Both the position numbers and the translations under genes were made by a program. A DNA stretch of 64,000 nucleotides, from NCBI GenBank assembly GCA_001443005.1, contig LEKQ01000015.1:1-64000 (forward strand), written 5' to 3'. Under the pieces are notes generated by a model that saw only the letters and a list, made by a program, of their open reading frames with translations, searched no databases and was not told the DNA's origin. Below are positions 8,741-17,430 of this stretch, in pieces; the first letter of the stretch is position 1, and each line of letters opens with the position of its first letter. The DNA is from a bacterium GBS-1. GTDB lineage: Bacteria; Synergistota; GBS-1.

Positions 8741-9668
8741 AGCCAAAGGAAGCTCTTAGAAGCTCTAAATTAACTTTCCCCGCTTTAAAAGCCCTTCCAG
8801 TTAGTATGGAAACTATAGTAACCTCTGCTGGGCTAAAAAGCAACGGGTCCATATCATAAAACTTGTAGTTGCTTCTCTTAAAAAGCTCCAAGAAGGGTAG
8901 ACCATAACTTTCAGAGCTCGAAGAAGGAATCCTACTTATCAAATCAGAAAGATCACTATCATCACTTACAAAATAAAACGTACTACCACCATATATAACT
9001 GCATCGTTAGTCCTACCTATAGCTTCGAGATCATCCTTACCCAAGGGAGGTATAGGAGCCATTCCCATAGCCGAAACTAGTTTTCTTATATCATAGCCTA
9101 TCTCATGCATCTTATGAATCCCCGTTTCAACTACACGTGCAGTAACTTGAACCGCCCCAACAAGGCTTCCCGTAGGAGCAAAAACTATCCCTAATCTATC
9201 TGGAGGAAGTTCACAGCTCTCAGATATATAATCTACGACCTCTTCTGGAGGAAACCTACTAGTTTCAAGAAAAAGTACCCCTCTATCCTCCTTACTTTTC
9301 CAATTAAACTCCTCTATCAATGGCTCTTTGCTTCCCAAAAGCCTCGCTGGTCCAGAACCCATGGCGAAGAACTTCCCTATGGAGATGCTCCATCCTGCAT
9401 ATTGAGAAGCCATACAAGCGTAAAGAGGGTAATCCGTCATCACTTGAACATAGGGAACCCCACCTTGAAAAGTAATCCTAACATCACCAAGCCCAGAAAG
9501 AAGCATCCTTGAAACCAATAAACCAGCATTAAGAGAACCCAGACACTCAACCCCAGCATCTACGAGAATAGCCCCTCTTTGAGAGCGATGAACCCTTATT
9601 TTCAAGGCTTCGCTATTATCGATCATCTCCTGAAGGATCTCCCAAGCCTTTTCGTTTAATCTAAGCAT
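8721..9668 (-). CDS. mch: Methenyl-H4MPT cyclohydrolase
   Basis: A 315-aa cytoplasmic enzyme that interconverts formyl-H4MPT and methenyl-H4MPT. The sequence matches the Mch family along its length: SLNAGLLVSRMLLSGLG, PLYACMASQYAGW, FFAMGSGPARLL (the conserved GSGPAR), RLGIVFAPTGSLVG, and NDAVIYGGSTFYFV. Length is normal for the family (about 315-325 aa). It lies between subunit C of formylmethanofuran dehydrogenase and the RimK-like ligase, overlapping both, so it is part of the same transcript. It joins the Ftr product to the MtdB substrate. Confidence 0.96.
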   Translation of the reverse strand: MLRLNEKAWEILQEMIDNSEALKIRVHRSQRGAILVDAGVECLGSLNAGLLVSRMLLSGLGDVRITFQGGVPYVQVMTDYPLYACMASQYAGWSISIGKFFAMGSGPARLLGSKEPLIEEFNWKSKEDRGVLFLETSRFPPEEVVDYISESCELPPDRLGIVFAPTGSLVGAVQVTARVVETGIHKMHEIGYDIRKLVSAMGMAPIPPLGKDDLEAIGRTNDAVIYGGSTFYFVSDDSDLSDLISRIPSSSSESYGLPFLELFKRSNYKFYDMDPLLFSPAEVTIVSILTGRAFKAGKVNLELLRASFGYEIGDS

Positions 9669-10474
9669 ACTAAAATCTCCCCCTTACCAAGTTGAAGAAA
9701 GTCTCCCATATACCTCCTGAAGTACGATCCCCTTAGCTTATCTGGAAACTTTATTGGGAAATTTCTCTCAAGATAAGATATGTAGAAATCTACGAAATAA
9801 GGCCTAAACTCTCCACTATAGCGAAAGGATGGCAAAATGCTCGAGGGCTCTTCCAATAAGACTATCGTTCCTCTTTTCATCTCCGCTCCAGGAGCTTTTC
9901 CAACCTTACCCATGATGAACAACGTTCCAGCTATAACACCTGCCCCAGCGAAATCACCCGCATCCTTCATCACTACTATAGTTCCTCTCCTCATCCTTCT
10001 CCCGAGGTCATCGCCGACACTACCGTTTATGAGGACAACCCCTCCCGTTATTCCTCTTTTTTCCCCCCAATAAGAAGCACAGGCGAGGTTTCCCACGTTT
10101 CCATCCACATAGATTAAACCACCGGACATCCCCATAGCTAACCAGTCGGAAACGTTACCCTTTACAATCACCTTCCCTCCCCTAAGCCCCTCCGCAAGAT
10201 GCATTCCTACATCACCATGAATTTCCAGTACTCCCCAGGACATATCCTTTCCTATCCTCTTAACTTTACTAAGATCTCCTTCAATCAAGATCCTACCATC
10301 CTCTATAGAGCCCTCTATCTTAAAGAACTCTCCAAGCTCCATCTTATCCCTTCCATAAAAAACCGAAAGCTTAGAAATCCTGTCAACCGATCCAGCTTCA
10401 GCGAATTTATCTACGCTTATAACCTCTGCCTCAAGAGGCAAGAAAACTCTTTCCTTAAGCTGAAGAACTATCAT
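9656..10474 (-). CDS. fwdC: Formylmethanofuran dehydrogenase subunit C
   Basis: A 272-aa beta-helix protein built from repeated G-x-x-G-x-x-x-G turns (GGLIYVDGNVG, GGVVLINGSVG, AGAGVIAGTLFIMG), the hallmark of FwdC/FhcC and the related GltB C-terminal domain. In known structures this subunit scaffolds the A and B subunits. A C-terminal extension from about residue 200 (RPYFVDFYISYLERNF) resembles the subunit C tail. The start is one base after the Ftr stop, with the order D-B-A-Ftr-C. Confidence 0.92.
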   Translation of the reverse strand: MIVLQLKERVFLPLEAEVISVDKFAEAGSVDRISKLSVFYGRDKMELGEFFKIEGSIEDGRILIEGDLSKVKRIGKDMSWGVLEIHGDVGMHLAEGLRGGKVIVKGNVSDWLAMGMSGGLIYVDGNVGNLACASYWGEKRGITGGVVLINGSVGDDLGRRMRRGTIVVMKDAGDFAGAGVIAGTLFIMGKVGKAPGAEMKRGTIVLLEEPSSILPSFRYSGEFRPYFVDFYISYLERNFPIKFPDKLRGSYFRRYMGDFLQLGKGEILVCLD

Positions 10475-11368
10475 CTAAGACCCCTCCCAAAGTTCTCTAA
10501 GGTAGATGTTATACTGCCCAAGATTACCGCCATAGTTGCCAGCACTTATTTGAATAACGCCTTCAACCTCAACCGCTGCCTCAATAGCTAGACGCATAGC
10601 TTCTTTAACCGCCTCAAGACTAAATCCATCAAAAACTATTTCTAAAACAGACTTAACTCCTTTGGGAAGATCGCCAGAAGTATGTGCGCGAAGTTGCGGG
10701 ACAAAATCCGTATTGGTAGAAGCCTTAAGAAACTTATATTTAGATCCAACTTTGCTCCCACTCCTAACAATCCCACCAGGGAAAGGCAAGATTACATCTT
10801 TAACTTTCCTAGAAGCTTCAACGGCTTTTTCCGCAGCCCTAAGGACCGCATCAACGCTCTCTCCAAGGATCAATATATTACCCCCTCCTATCGCTTTCTT
10901 AACGCCATAACTCTCCTCCATAAGAAACTCCCCTTCCATAACGGGAATTCTCCAATATCTCTTACCGTCAAGCAATTTGCTCATCTGATAGCCATCACCA
11001 AAGAATCTTATAGACTTACCAATGGAGAGAACTTCTTCTGACTCAAGACCATTAAAACAAGCGGTGGTTGGACAAGTCAAAACACACTGACCTATTCTCC
11101 TTAAAAGCTGATCTTCGAGCCCCTTTCTCGACATGGCGAAGATGAGGACGCTAACCCCTGGCCTGCCATCAGGTGTTTCCTCAGGGGAAAGGGTTCTTTC
11201 TATCCCAGCCTCGCAACCACAGGCTATCACCGAAGTAGCAAAGCCTGTGAAAGATCGAGCCGATTCTAAAGCCCATTTTTCACTTACGGCCGTGATTATA
11301 ATCCTAGCCCCATACATCTTAAAGGCCTCAGCGAACGTGTCTTTAATCTTGTCCATCTTAAACGACAC
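10475..11368 (-). CDS. ftr: Formylmethanofuran:H4MPT formyltransferase (Ftr/FhcD)
   Basis: A 297-aa enzyme that moves the formyl group between methanofuran and H4MPT. Diagnostic segments are YGARIIITA, CGCEAGIERTLSPEETPDGR, RIGQCVLTCPTTACFNGL, RYWRIPVMEGEF and the C-terminal VIQISAGNYGGNLG. Length matches archaeal Ftr (about 297 aa). GTG at 11368 follows GGGAGG by 9 nt and overlaps the end of fwdA. Its place between subunits A and C resembles the fhc clusters of methylotrophs, where Ftr is stably bound to the A/B/C subunits. A similar complex is possible here. Confidence 0.96.
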   Translation of the reverse strand: MSFKMDKIKDTFAEAFKMYGARIIITAVSEKWALESARSFTGFATSVIACGCEAGIERTLSPEETPDGRPGVSVLIFAMSRKGLEDQLLRRIGQCVLTCPTTACFNGLESEEVLSIGKSIRFFGDGYQMSKLLDGKRYWRIPVMEGEFLMEESYGVKKAIGGGNILILGESVDAVLRAAEKAVEASRKVKDVILPFPGGIVRSGSKVGSKYKFLKASTNTDFVPQLRAHTSGDLPKGVKSVLEIVFDGFSLEAVKEAMRLAIEAAVEVEGVIQISAGNYGGNLGQYNIYLRELWEGS

Positions 11369-12995
11369 GCTTAACTACCTCCCTCTTGAAGTAGACATCT
11401 TCTACCTTATAATTGGAAAAAGTCACAGAGTAAAACTTATCAAATAGCTCACGAACTTCATTGCTTAGAGCGCTGTCATCAACGCCAGTATCTACTCTGA
11501 TTATTCTTCCTATATAACTTGCGTCTACTATCTCCCCATGCCTAACCACTACTCTTCCATCCTTAATCAGATATTCGACCCTCGACAGGGTCTCAGCCAC
11601 CGACCCCTTAGGCTTATATATAGCTATATCAGCGTCAGCTCCAGCTCCTAGATGCCCCTTCTCTTTCAAACCCAGAGCCTTAGCCGGAGCTGCACTGAGC
11701 ATAGTTATCATCTCATAAAGGGAGAACTCCCTATCGATATTATGAAGATAAATTCTCTTTTTAGCTTTAGGATGTATCTTCTCTATCATCTCTTTTCTAG
11801 CATCCGCGCTTGTGAGCCACTTTATAACTTCAGGGTAAAAGTAAAAGGGACCTCCGTTAGGATGATCAGTCGTGAGAAACACCCTCCATGGTCCCAAAAG
11901 CAAGGCTATTTCCAATCCTACAGCCCACTGAACGGAGTTAACAAGATTATCCATCCTATACCTGTATGGTACTATTCCAGATCCCGTTTCTAACTCCACA
12001 TCAGAGTTCGACCATCTACCCCCTGCTAGCTTATGAAGGGTAAACTCCCAGGGAGTGTCAGCGGTCATTGTAGTTGTATCCACAAAGATAACTTGCCCCA
12101 TATCAGCTGTGATGTTCTCATAATTCGATAGGGCCTCAACAACCTTAACTGACTCAGATCTAAAGGTGGCCCAGCTATCTCCTCCATAACAGAAATATTG
12201 AAGATGGGCCAAATGAAGCCTATTATCTTTAAAAGCATTTATGGTATCCAAGGCAGCCTTATAGCTTCCTGGAATGCCGATATTATAGGTATGAAGATGC
12301 ACAGGATGGGGCAATTTAAACTCGCAAGCGACCTCATTTAATATATCTACGACAACTTTAGGCTTTATGCCCCATATTGTATCATCAGATAGGGAGTTAA
12401 AGATCTTTCCCCATTTAAAGCTCTCGGTTCCTCCCGGGTTAACAACCTTTATGGCATACCCCCCAGCTGACTTAAGAAGCCATGCCGCGAAAAGTTTAGC
12501 ACTCTTCTTATCCCCCTTCTTAAGAAGATAGTAAAGAATGTTGTTGTTTCCCATAAGTATGTAAATACCCTTATCAAGAACAGGAGTATCCTCAAGCTCC
12601 TCTAAAGCATGCCTCGCCTTAAGCGGTGGAACCGCAGGATCCATGACGGTACCATACCCCAAGAGAAGATATCTGTAGGCTGTAACGAAGGTTGTAGGAA
12701 CTGAGAAGCCACATCCAGAGCGTAGCCCGTTTTTCCTCCTCAACGGGTCGCGAAGATGATCCTCGGGACGCATCAGACGAGCGCTGTTCACCTTAGGACC
12801 AGCGATATGACTGTGTATATCGACGTTGGCTGGCGCTACTATCATCCCAGTTACATCGATTACCTCGGCAGCTTCCTCACTGAGATCTTCAACTATCTTC
12901 CCATCCTTCACGTAAATATCCTTTATGCTTCCCTTAACACCGTTTAACGGGTCATAAACGATCCCGCCCTTTATAATCAGGGAATCATTAGGCAT
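11358..12995 (-). CDS. fwdA: Formylmethanofuran dehydrogenase subunit A (amidohydrolase)
   Basis: A 545-aa amidohydrolase-fold subunit that forms or hydrolyses the formyl-methanofuran amide at a binuclear metal site. Metal-binding segments are all visible: NVDIHSHIAG near residue 55, the probable carboxylated lysine in YAIKVVNPGG, HLHTYNIG, HLAHLQYFC and TTDHPNGGP. HSHIAGPKVNSARLMRPEDH is typical of FwdA/FhcA. The start overlaps the fwdB stop after GGGGGAAGAG. Both the CO2-reducing Fwd complex and the Fhc hydrolase complex use this subunit, so the direction is decided by subunits B and D. Confidence 0.95.
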   Translation of the reverse strand: MPNDSLIIKGGIVYDPLNGVKGSIKDIYVKDGKIVEDLSEEAAEVIDVTGMIVAPANVDIHSHIAGPKVNSARLMRPEDHLRDPLRRKNGLRSGCGFSVPTTFVTAYRYLLLGYGTVMDPAVPPLKARHALEELEDTPVLDKGIYILMGNNNILYYLLKKGDKKSAKLFAAWLLKSAGGYAIKVVNPGGTESFKWGKIFNSLSDDTIWGIKPKVVVDILNEVACEFKLPHPVHLHTYNIGIPGSYKAALDTINAFKDNRLHLAHLQYFCYGGDSWATFRSESVKVVEALSNYENITADMGQVIFVDTTTMTADTPWEFTLHKLAGGRWSNSDVELETGSGIVPYRYRMDNLVNSVQWAVGLEIALLLGPWRVFLTTDHPNGGPFYFYPEVIKWLTSADARKEMIEKIHPKAKKRIYLHNIDREFSLYEMITMLSAAPAKALGLKEKGHLGAGADADIAIYKPKGSVAETLSRVEYLIKDGRVVVRHGEIVDASYIGRIIRVDTGVDDSALSNEVRELFDKFYSVTFSNYKVEDVYFKREVVKRVV

Positions 12996-14268
12996 TTCTC
13001 TCTTCCCCCTTAATCTTGGCTATAATGCGGTCTAAAACCTCCTCATCAGATGGGTATATGGAATTCAAAATCTTCTTCACCCTAATAGGAACCCCATCCA
13101 TCCTATAAGCAGTTCCCTCCGTTTCTATCCCAACCTTAGCCGTAGGTATAACTACCTTAGCGACCATTGTAGTTAGGCTTCTTTTCGGATCTATAGCTAT
13201 TATTGGAAGACTGAGCAAGTTCCTAACGGCCTCCCGCGGAAAGTTAGCTACAGGATCAGAAGCTATAACCAAAACAGCATCTACTTCTTTCCTCCTTAAC
13301 AAATCAACAGCAGAGTATTCCCCGGGGCTATAACGAGGATATCCTAAGGAAAAGTTAACAGCCATAGGGAAGCCCGTTTGCCAAAGTAGGACCATTCCCG
13401 CTCCGCTAACATTGTAGTGCCCCCTCATCGCAACAACAGACCAACGAGTGTGAGAATTAAGCTCTATCGCTAGTGATAAAGCTGCTTCAACATTGTGGTA
13501 TTTACCCCTCGTCATCGTTAATCCCATACCTATGAATATAACTCCATACTTAGCGGAAAGCATGATATCAAGCAAACTTTTAAGAGTTTCAACCTTAACG
13601 CCGCCTACCTCTCCATCCAACTTGCCCCCTTTTAACATGTAACGCAGGGCATTTAAAACCTCGTAATCCTCTCCCGGTCTTACCTGTATGAATATATCCG
13701 CAGCCCTACTTGATGGGGTAGGCCTGACATCCACAACGACCAACTTCCTCCCTCTTCTTCCCTCGGTGACGAACATTCCCTTGGGAATTAGAGAGTACCT
13801 CTCATAGTGTCTTTGATGAGCCTCCAGCGGATTAGACCCCCAAAAAACAACCACATCAGCCCTGTTTTTAACCTCACCTAGGGTACAAGTTGGGATGCCT
13901 GTCTGATGAATAGCGAGTGAGGTTGGCCCATGGCAAATTGAGGTCGTTTGATCTATAGAAGCTCCGATTAAATCGGCTAACTCTAAAGCTTTCCTTTGAG
14001 CCTCAATGGACGTGGAGCTCAAACCATAGATAAGGACATGCTTTTTATCCCTTAGGATATTAACAGCTTCATTAATGGCCTCATCAATTGAAGTTTCTCT
14101 GCCATCTATCGAAGGGAGGGACAAATCTTCCCTATGTTTGAGAAAGAGAGACCTACCTATGCTACATGCTTTTTCTACGCCTTTTATAGCTCCATCCTCA
14201 ACGTAAACTATCACATCGTCACATAAGCAACCGCAAAAAGGGCATACAACATTCTCAACCTTCAACAC
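12988..14268 (-). CDS. fwdB: Formylmethanofuran dehydrogenase subunit B (Mo/W-bisPGD, 4Fe-4S)
   Basis: A 426-aa molybdopterin-oxidoreductase-family subunit that in archaea reduces CO2 to formate. C9, C12, C16 and C35 form the expected 4Fe-4S site (CPFCGCLCDD and KACSIG). C112 in SICHGPTS corresponds to the cysteine or selenocysteine that ligates Mo/W in archaeal FwdB. Further family segments are FWGSNPLEAHQRHYERYS, VVDVRPTPSSRAAD and MRGHYNVSGAG. Methylotroph FhcB is reported to lack the redox cofactors. Retention of the ligands here argues for an active redox enzyme, not a hydrolase partner. GTG start after AGAGGTG. It overlaps fwdD and fwdA. Confidence 0.95.
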   Translation of the reverse strand: MLKVENVVCPFCGCLCDDVIVYVEDGAIKGVEKACSIGRSLFLKHREDLSLPSIDGRETSIDEAINEAVNILRDKKHVLIYGLSSTSIEAQRKALELADLIGASIDQTTSICHGPTSLAIHQTGIPTCTLGEVKNRADVVVFWGSNPLEAHQRHYERYSLIPKGMFVTEGRRGRKLVVVDVRPTPSSRAADIFIQVRPGEDYEVLNALRYMLKGGKLDGEVGGVKVETLKSLLDIMLSAKYGVIFIGMGLTMTRGKYHNVEAALSLAIELNSHTRWSVVAMRGHYNVSGAGMVLLWQTGFPMAVNFSLGYPRYSPGEYSAVDLLRRKEVDAVLVIASDPVANFPREAVRNLLSLPIIAIDPKRSLTTMVAKVVIPTAKVGIETEGTAYRMDGVPIRVKKILNSIYPSDEEVLDRIIAKIKGEERNA

Positions 14269-14641
14269 TTTTCACCTCTTCTAGCACTCTCTTCCAATCC
14301 CATACTTCTTCACAGGCAGGGTAAATATAAAGTTTTATACCCTTAAGGTCCGGCATTCCCGTCCCATGAGTGTTAGCCGAGGTAAGCATGTTGGCCCATG
14401 GCCCATAGGGCATGAATGCCATACCCTTAGGAAGGTCACCTTTAACTGCCCTAACAACCACCTGTCCATAATCAGTTTTTAACAAAACGCTACTACCCTC
14501 GATAATCCCAAGCTCTTCCATATCTTCTCCATTAAGATAGACTATACCCACTTCATTTCTGTAAACTTCCGTGGTTTTTCCATCGTGAAGGGTTATCCCT
14601 TGCTTAATGGTTCTTCCCGTTATCAAGCAGAATTCTCTCAC
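14255..14641 (-). CDS. fwdD: Formylmethanofuran dehydrogenase subunit D (MGD-binding)
   Basis: A 128-aa protein with the small beta-barrel that caps the molybdopterin dinucleotide in the DMSO-reductase superfamily. Visible features are ITGRTIKQG at the N-terminus, YLNGEDMEELGIIEGSSVLLKT in the middle and FMPYGPWANMLT plus NTHGTGMPDLKG at the C-terminus, as in archaeal FwdD/FmdD. Aerobic methylotrophs lack this subunit. It starts with GTG at 14641, four bases into the end of the ATP-grasp gene, and overlaps fwdB by 14 nt, consistent with a D-B co-assembled catalytic pair. Confidence 0.92.
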   Translation of the reverse strand: MREFCLITGRTIKQGITLHDGKTTEVYRNEVGIVYLNGEDMEELGIIEGSSVLLKTDYGQVVVRAVKGDLPKGMAFMPYGPWANMLTSANTHGTGMPDLKGIKLYIYPACEEVWDWKRVLEEVKSVEG

Positions 14642-15714
14642 CCCTCTACCCCCCTCTCATAAAGCCACGCTTTTTCCTCCAAAAGCCCTCTTATAACCTC
14701 ATCCTCATCCTTTCCCTGAGAGTAGATCGAACACACAGGTCTACCCTTAGGAACTATCTCTTCCCTACGCGTTATATCTCTAAAACCCCTTTCCCACATC
14801 TCTTCACATTTAAACGCAGTGAGAGATCTCTCCGCATAAACTATTCCTTTTCCGTAATATCTTTCAGGAACGCTTATATTGATGACAGGAAGTTCTCCCC
14901 GACAAGCCAAAAGATGCATCTCCATGAGCTTGATATCATGGGCTCTCTCTAAAAGCTCCATCGATGCAGTATATCTGGGGTTTATCTCTATAATATAAGG
15001 CCCATCTTCTCCCAAGATTATATCCATACCATTAAGGCCTACTAGACCAGATTTTTCCACTATGCGTCCAACCCAATCTTCAATTCTATCCCTTAGACTT
15101 CCTTCTATCCTATAGGGATAGATGTTGCCACACCACTTAAAGTTATCTCCCCCAAGTTCCCTGAAGCCTATAAGCTGCCTTGTATAGCCTAAAGGAAGGA
15201 AGTCTTTTCCATTGGCTAAAAAGAGAAAAGATATACTCTTCCCCCTTACGAACTCCTGAAGGTAATAACCCCTTTTGACCTTCATACCCTTTCTCCAAAG
15301 GTATATATTTCTCCCCCCACCACTCTTAAAGGGTTTGATCAACCACTCAGATCCATCAGTCAAACCATCAAGCGAAAACCTTGGGATCCTCACACCTAAG
15401 CTTGTAGCTAAGCTCCACCAAGCTTTTCCAGGTCTAACAAGCTTTACAGCAGAAACCCCATTACCCAAGACTCTCTCTTGAACAGGCTTAAGTATATCCA
15501 AGTGGTTTTCAAGGATAGAAGAGTATATTATCCTCTCTTCGGAGTGAAAAAGAAGAATCTCCTTCAGCTCTTTCAAACTCCTAACAATCCTAACCCTATG
15601 AGTTAGCTTATACAAATCCCAATCTCCAAAAAAATCTATGGCTATTAAATCCTCAACACCTATCCTTTTAAGGGACTCTATTGTGGCTCTCACGCTGAAA
15701 CCTACTACTATCAT
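14638..15714 (-). CDS. ATP-grasp ligase, MfnD-like (methanofuran or pterin side chain)
   Basis: A 358-aa ATP-grasp protein: IVVGFSVRATIESLKRIG at the N-terminus, EWLIKPFKSGGGRNIYLW near 130, GYYLQEFVRGKSISFLF, and the metal site GPYIIEINPRYTASMELLE. ATP-grasp proteins of this kind recur in H4MPT/methanofuran gene sets, and one of them, MfnD, joins glutamate to tyramine in methanofuran synthesis. Assignment to MfnD is tentative. The start is placed at ATG 15714. The open frame extends upstream to 15765, but that stretch encodes the terminator hairpin palindrome and is unlikely to be coding. The ribosome-binding site is weak (AGGA two bases away). Confidence 0.75.
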   Translation of the reverse strand: MIVVGFSVRATIESLKRIGVEDLIAIDFFGDWDLYKLTHRVRIVRSLKELKEILLFHSEERIIYSSILENHLDILKPVQERVLGNGVSAVKLVRPGKAWWSLATSLGVRIPRFSLDGLTDGSEWLIKPFKSGGGRNIYLWRKGMKVKRGYYLQEFVRGKSISFLFLANGKDFLPLGYTRQLIGFRELGGDNFKWCGNIYPYRIEGSLRDRIEDWVGRIVEKSGLVGLNGMDIILGEDGPYIIEINPRYTASMELLERAHDIKLMEMHLLACRGELPVINISVPERYYGKGIVYAERSLTAFKCEEMWERGFRDITRREEIVPKGRPVCSIYSQGKDEDEVIRGLLEEKAWLYERGVEG

Positions 15715-15720
15715 GATCCT

Positions 15721-15756
15721 AAAATCTACCGCCGACCATCGATGGTCGGCGGTAGA
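15721..15756 (-). terminator. Leaky intrinsic terminator/attenuator (32-bp perfect palindrome)
   Basis: Positions 15725-15756 are a perfect 32-bp palindrome with the core GACCATCGATGGTC flanked by CTACCGCC and GGCGGTAG. On the minus strand it is followed immediately by TTTT. It lies 46 bp past the stop of the DUF2193-like gene and 7 bp before the next start codon. A strong stem with only four U residues suggests partial termination: high expression of the first gene and reduced read-through into the ligase and fwd genes. A protein-binding site is the alternative. Confidence 0.7.
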
Positions 15757-15802
15757 CCCCTCCATAACTATGAGATTTATCTCTCAGGTTAGAGACCTCT
15801 CC

Positions 15803-17323
15803 TTACACAGCTACATCCCACTGGCAGTATCCTTTAGCTCCCTTGCCTTCACCAGTAACATAAGGAACGTTTCTCTTAATTAGCATCGTGGTAGCGCAGT
15901 TCTTACATCCTCTAACTGGCGAAGGAACCTTGGAAGGATTAAGAGCAATTATGTTAGTCATTATCGTAGCTGTTACAACCTCAGGTGTCAAGTAGCATGG
16001 GAAGTCTGCCAACTTCATAAGCGCAGCGAAGCGCTGAGTTATAGCACAACCAGGATAGGTGTAACGCTGCGGATTGGATATAACATCGTTCTTGTCAATG
16101 GGACTAAGATCAACCTCAACACCTCTTATCTTACCGCCACTACCCTTTGGTTCGACATCAAGTATGCTCTCGCCTCTGACAAGCATGTCTAAGAAGTCAG
16201 CGTTGTGAAGCTCGTCAGCCTCACCGCGCTTCGGGTTCATAGCAGCATAGTTATAGAACCTCTTAACCAACAGGTCAACGACCATCGGCACCGTGAAGGC
16301 ATCCTTCCAGAGTATGTAAACTGTGGCACACGCCGTCGAGCCCGTTGCTATAGCCAACACATCCCACTCACTCTTAATGGCATCCTTCTCAAGGGCTCTG
16401 TAAAGCGTGTTCTCCATAACTTGCGTAACGGACTCATATATGGCAAAAGCCACATCATCCTTGAACATGTTGTAAGCAGACTGAGCTATATGGTGACCCA
16501 CATCGCCAACGCAGTAAGCGGGAACCACAACGATATTACCAGGATGAACGCCAGCCTTAAGCGCCGCCTCAACATATGGTCTCATGCGCTCCTTGTACTC
16601 CTTCATGTACTTGCGGACATCAAAAGACTTATGGCCTATGGATTCCATAAGTTTAGCTTGGGCCTCAACGGGCTCACGGTAAATGAACTGAAGTTGCTCA
16701 ACTTCCGCTTGTTCGGCCTCAGCCAACGTCTTTCCACTCTCGACAGCAGCGCGAAAAGCAGCACCTAAGCCGTAGGAAGTATTCATACCCCACGATTTGG
16801 AAGCCAGTATCGTCTTCTTGTGATCCTTGGGGATATCAAGGTTCTGGAGAATTCTATTAACCACGTTGGGAACGGAACCAACAGACATCGCGAAGTCAAC
16901 CACGCAGGTGAGACCGTACATTCCACCATACCTTCTTGCCGCCTCACGACCGATCAGAGCCTTGTTTTCTGCTATAGCATCAATGAACTTCCACATTGAC
17001 TTCTTAAACTCAGGATCCAACTCATAGAGTATCTCAAGTATAGGCGGCGTCTGATAGTGCTCAACGAAGGGATCATCCTCTGGCCGGATATAATCGGTTA
17101 GGCTCTTTAAGATCTCATAGTGAGCGTTAACCGACTGAACATGAAGGTCTATAACCTCCTTCTTCTGCCCATCAGCTGGCTTCATAGTGTTAACAGCATC
17201 AACATAGGGCTTGCAATCGGTCAGCTTAAACTGCGTTCCCCTCTTCTCCTTAATTACACCTAGCACTGCTTTCGCTGCCCCTACGGTCTCGTCAATCATC
17301 TTCCTGTAAAGCTCCTTACTCAT
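15803..17323 (-). CDS. DUF2193-like protein, head of the C1 operon
   Basis: A 506-aa soluble protein of unknown function. From memory, the pattern of motifs matches DUF2193, a family known mainly from methanogens: EHYQTPPILEILYE near 88, REAARRYGG, SWGMNTSYGLG near 180, GNIVVVPAYCVGDVGHH near 265, ELHNADFLDML and the cysteine pair CKNCAT near 470. Conserved Cys/His clusters suggest metal or cofactor binding, but no catalytic residue is known. ATG follows a strong AAGGGGGGGTGG site and an extended -10 promoter. With the downstream attenuator this suggests high expression. It is probably an unrecognised component of methanofuran/H4MPT C1 metabolism, which is an inference from context. Confidence 0.72.
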   Translation of the reverse strand: MSKELYRKMIDETVGAAKAVLGVIKEKRGTQFKLTDCKPYVDAVNTMKPADGQKKEVIDLHVQSVNAHYEILKSLTDYIRPEDDPFVEHYQTPPILEILYELDPEFKKSMWKFIDAIAENKALIGREAARRYGGMYGLTCVVDFAMSVGSVPNVVNRILQNLDIPKDHKKTILASKSWGMNTSYGLGAAFRAAVESGKTLAEAEQAEVEQLQFIYREPVEAQAKLMESIGHKSFDVRKYMKEYKERMRPYVEAALKAGVHPGNIVVVPAYCVGDVGHHIAQSAYNMFKDDVAFAIYESVTQVMENTLYRALEKDAIKSEWDVLAIATGSTACATVYILWKDAFTVPMVVDLLVKRFYNYAAMNPKRGEADELHNADFLDMLVRGESILDVEPKGSGGKIRGVEVDLSPIDKNDVISNPQRYTYPGCAITQRFAALMKLADFPCYLTPEVVTATIMTNIIALNPSKVPSPVRGCKNCATTMLIKRNVPYVTGEGKGAKGYCQWDVAV

Positions 17324-17430
17324 CTAACCACCCCCCCTTGAAATCTTAGCTAAGCTCATCTCAGCTCATTTCCAATCCCCAAATATGCTAAAAGATTATC
17401 ATAAAATGAAACGAGCAGCTACACTTATAT

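Noticed and set aside
12988-14268. Possible selenocysteine at the FwdB metal-ligand position
   Set aside because: The codon in SICHGP is an ordinary cysteine codon, and there is no in-frame TGA in the gene.
9656-14641. Archaeal contamination of the assembly
   Set aside because: The same window carries a bacterial 16S start, bacterial promoters and bacterial housekeeping genes. MtdB is the bacterial-type enzyme, not the F420-dependent archaeal one.
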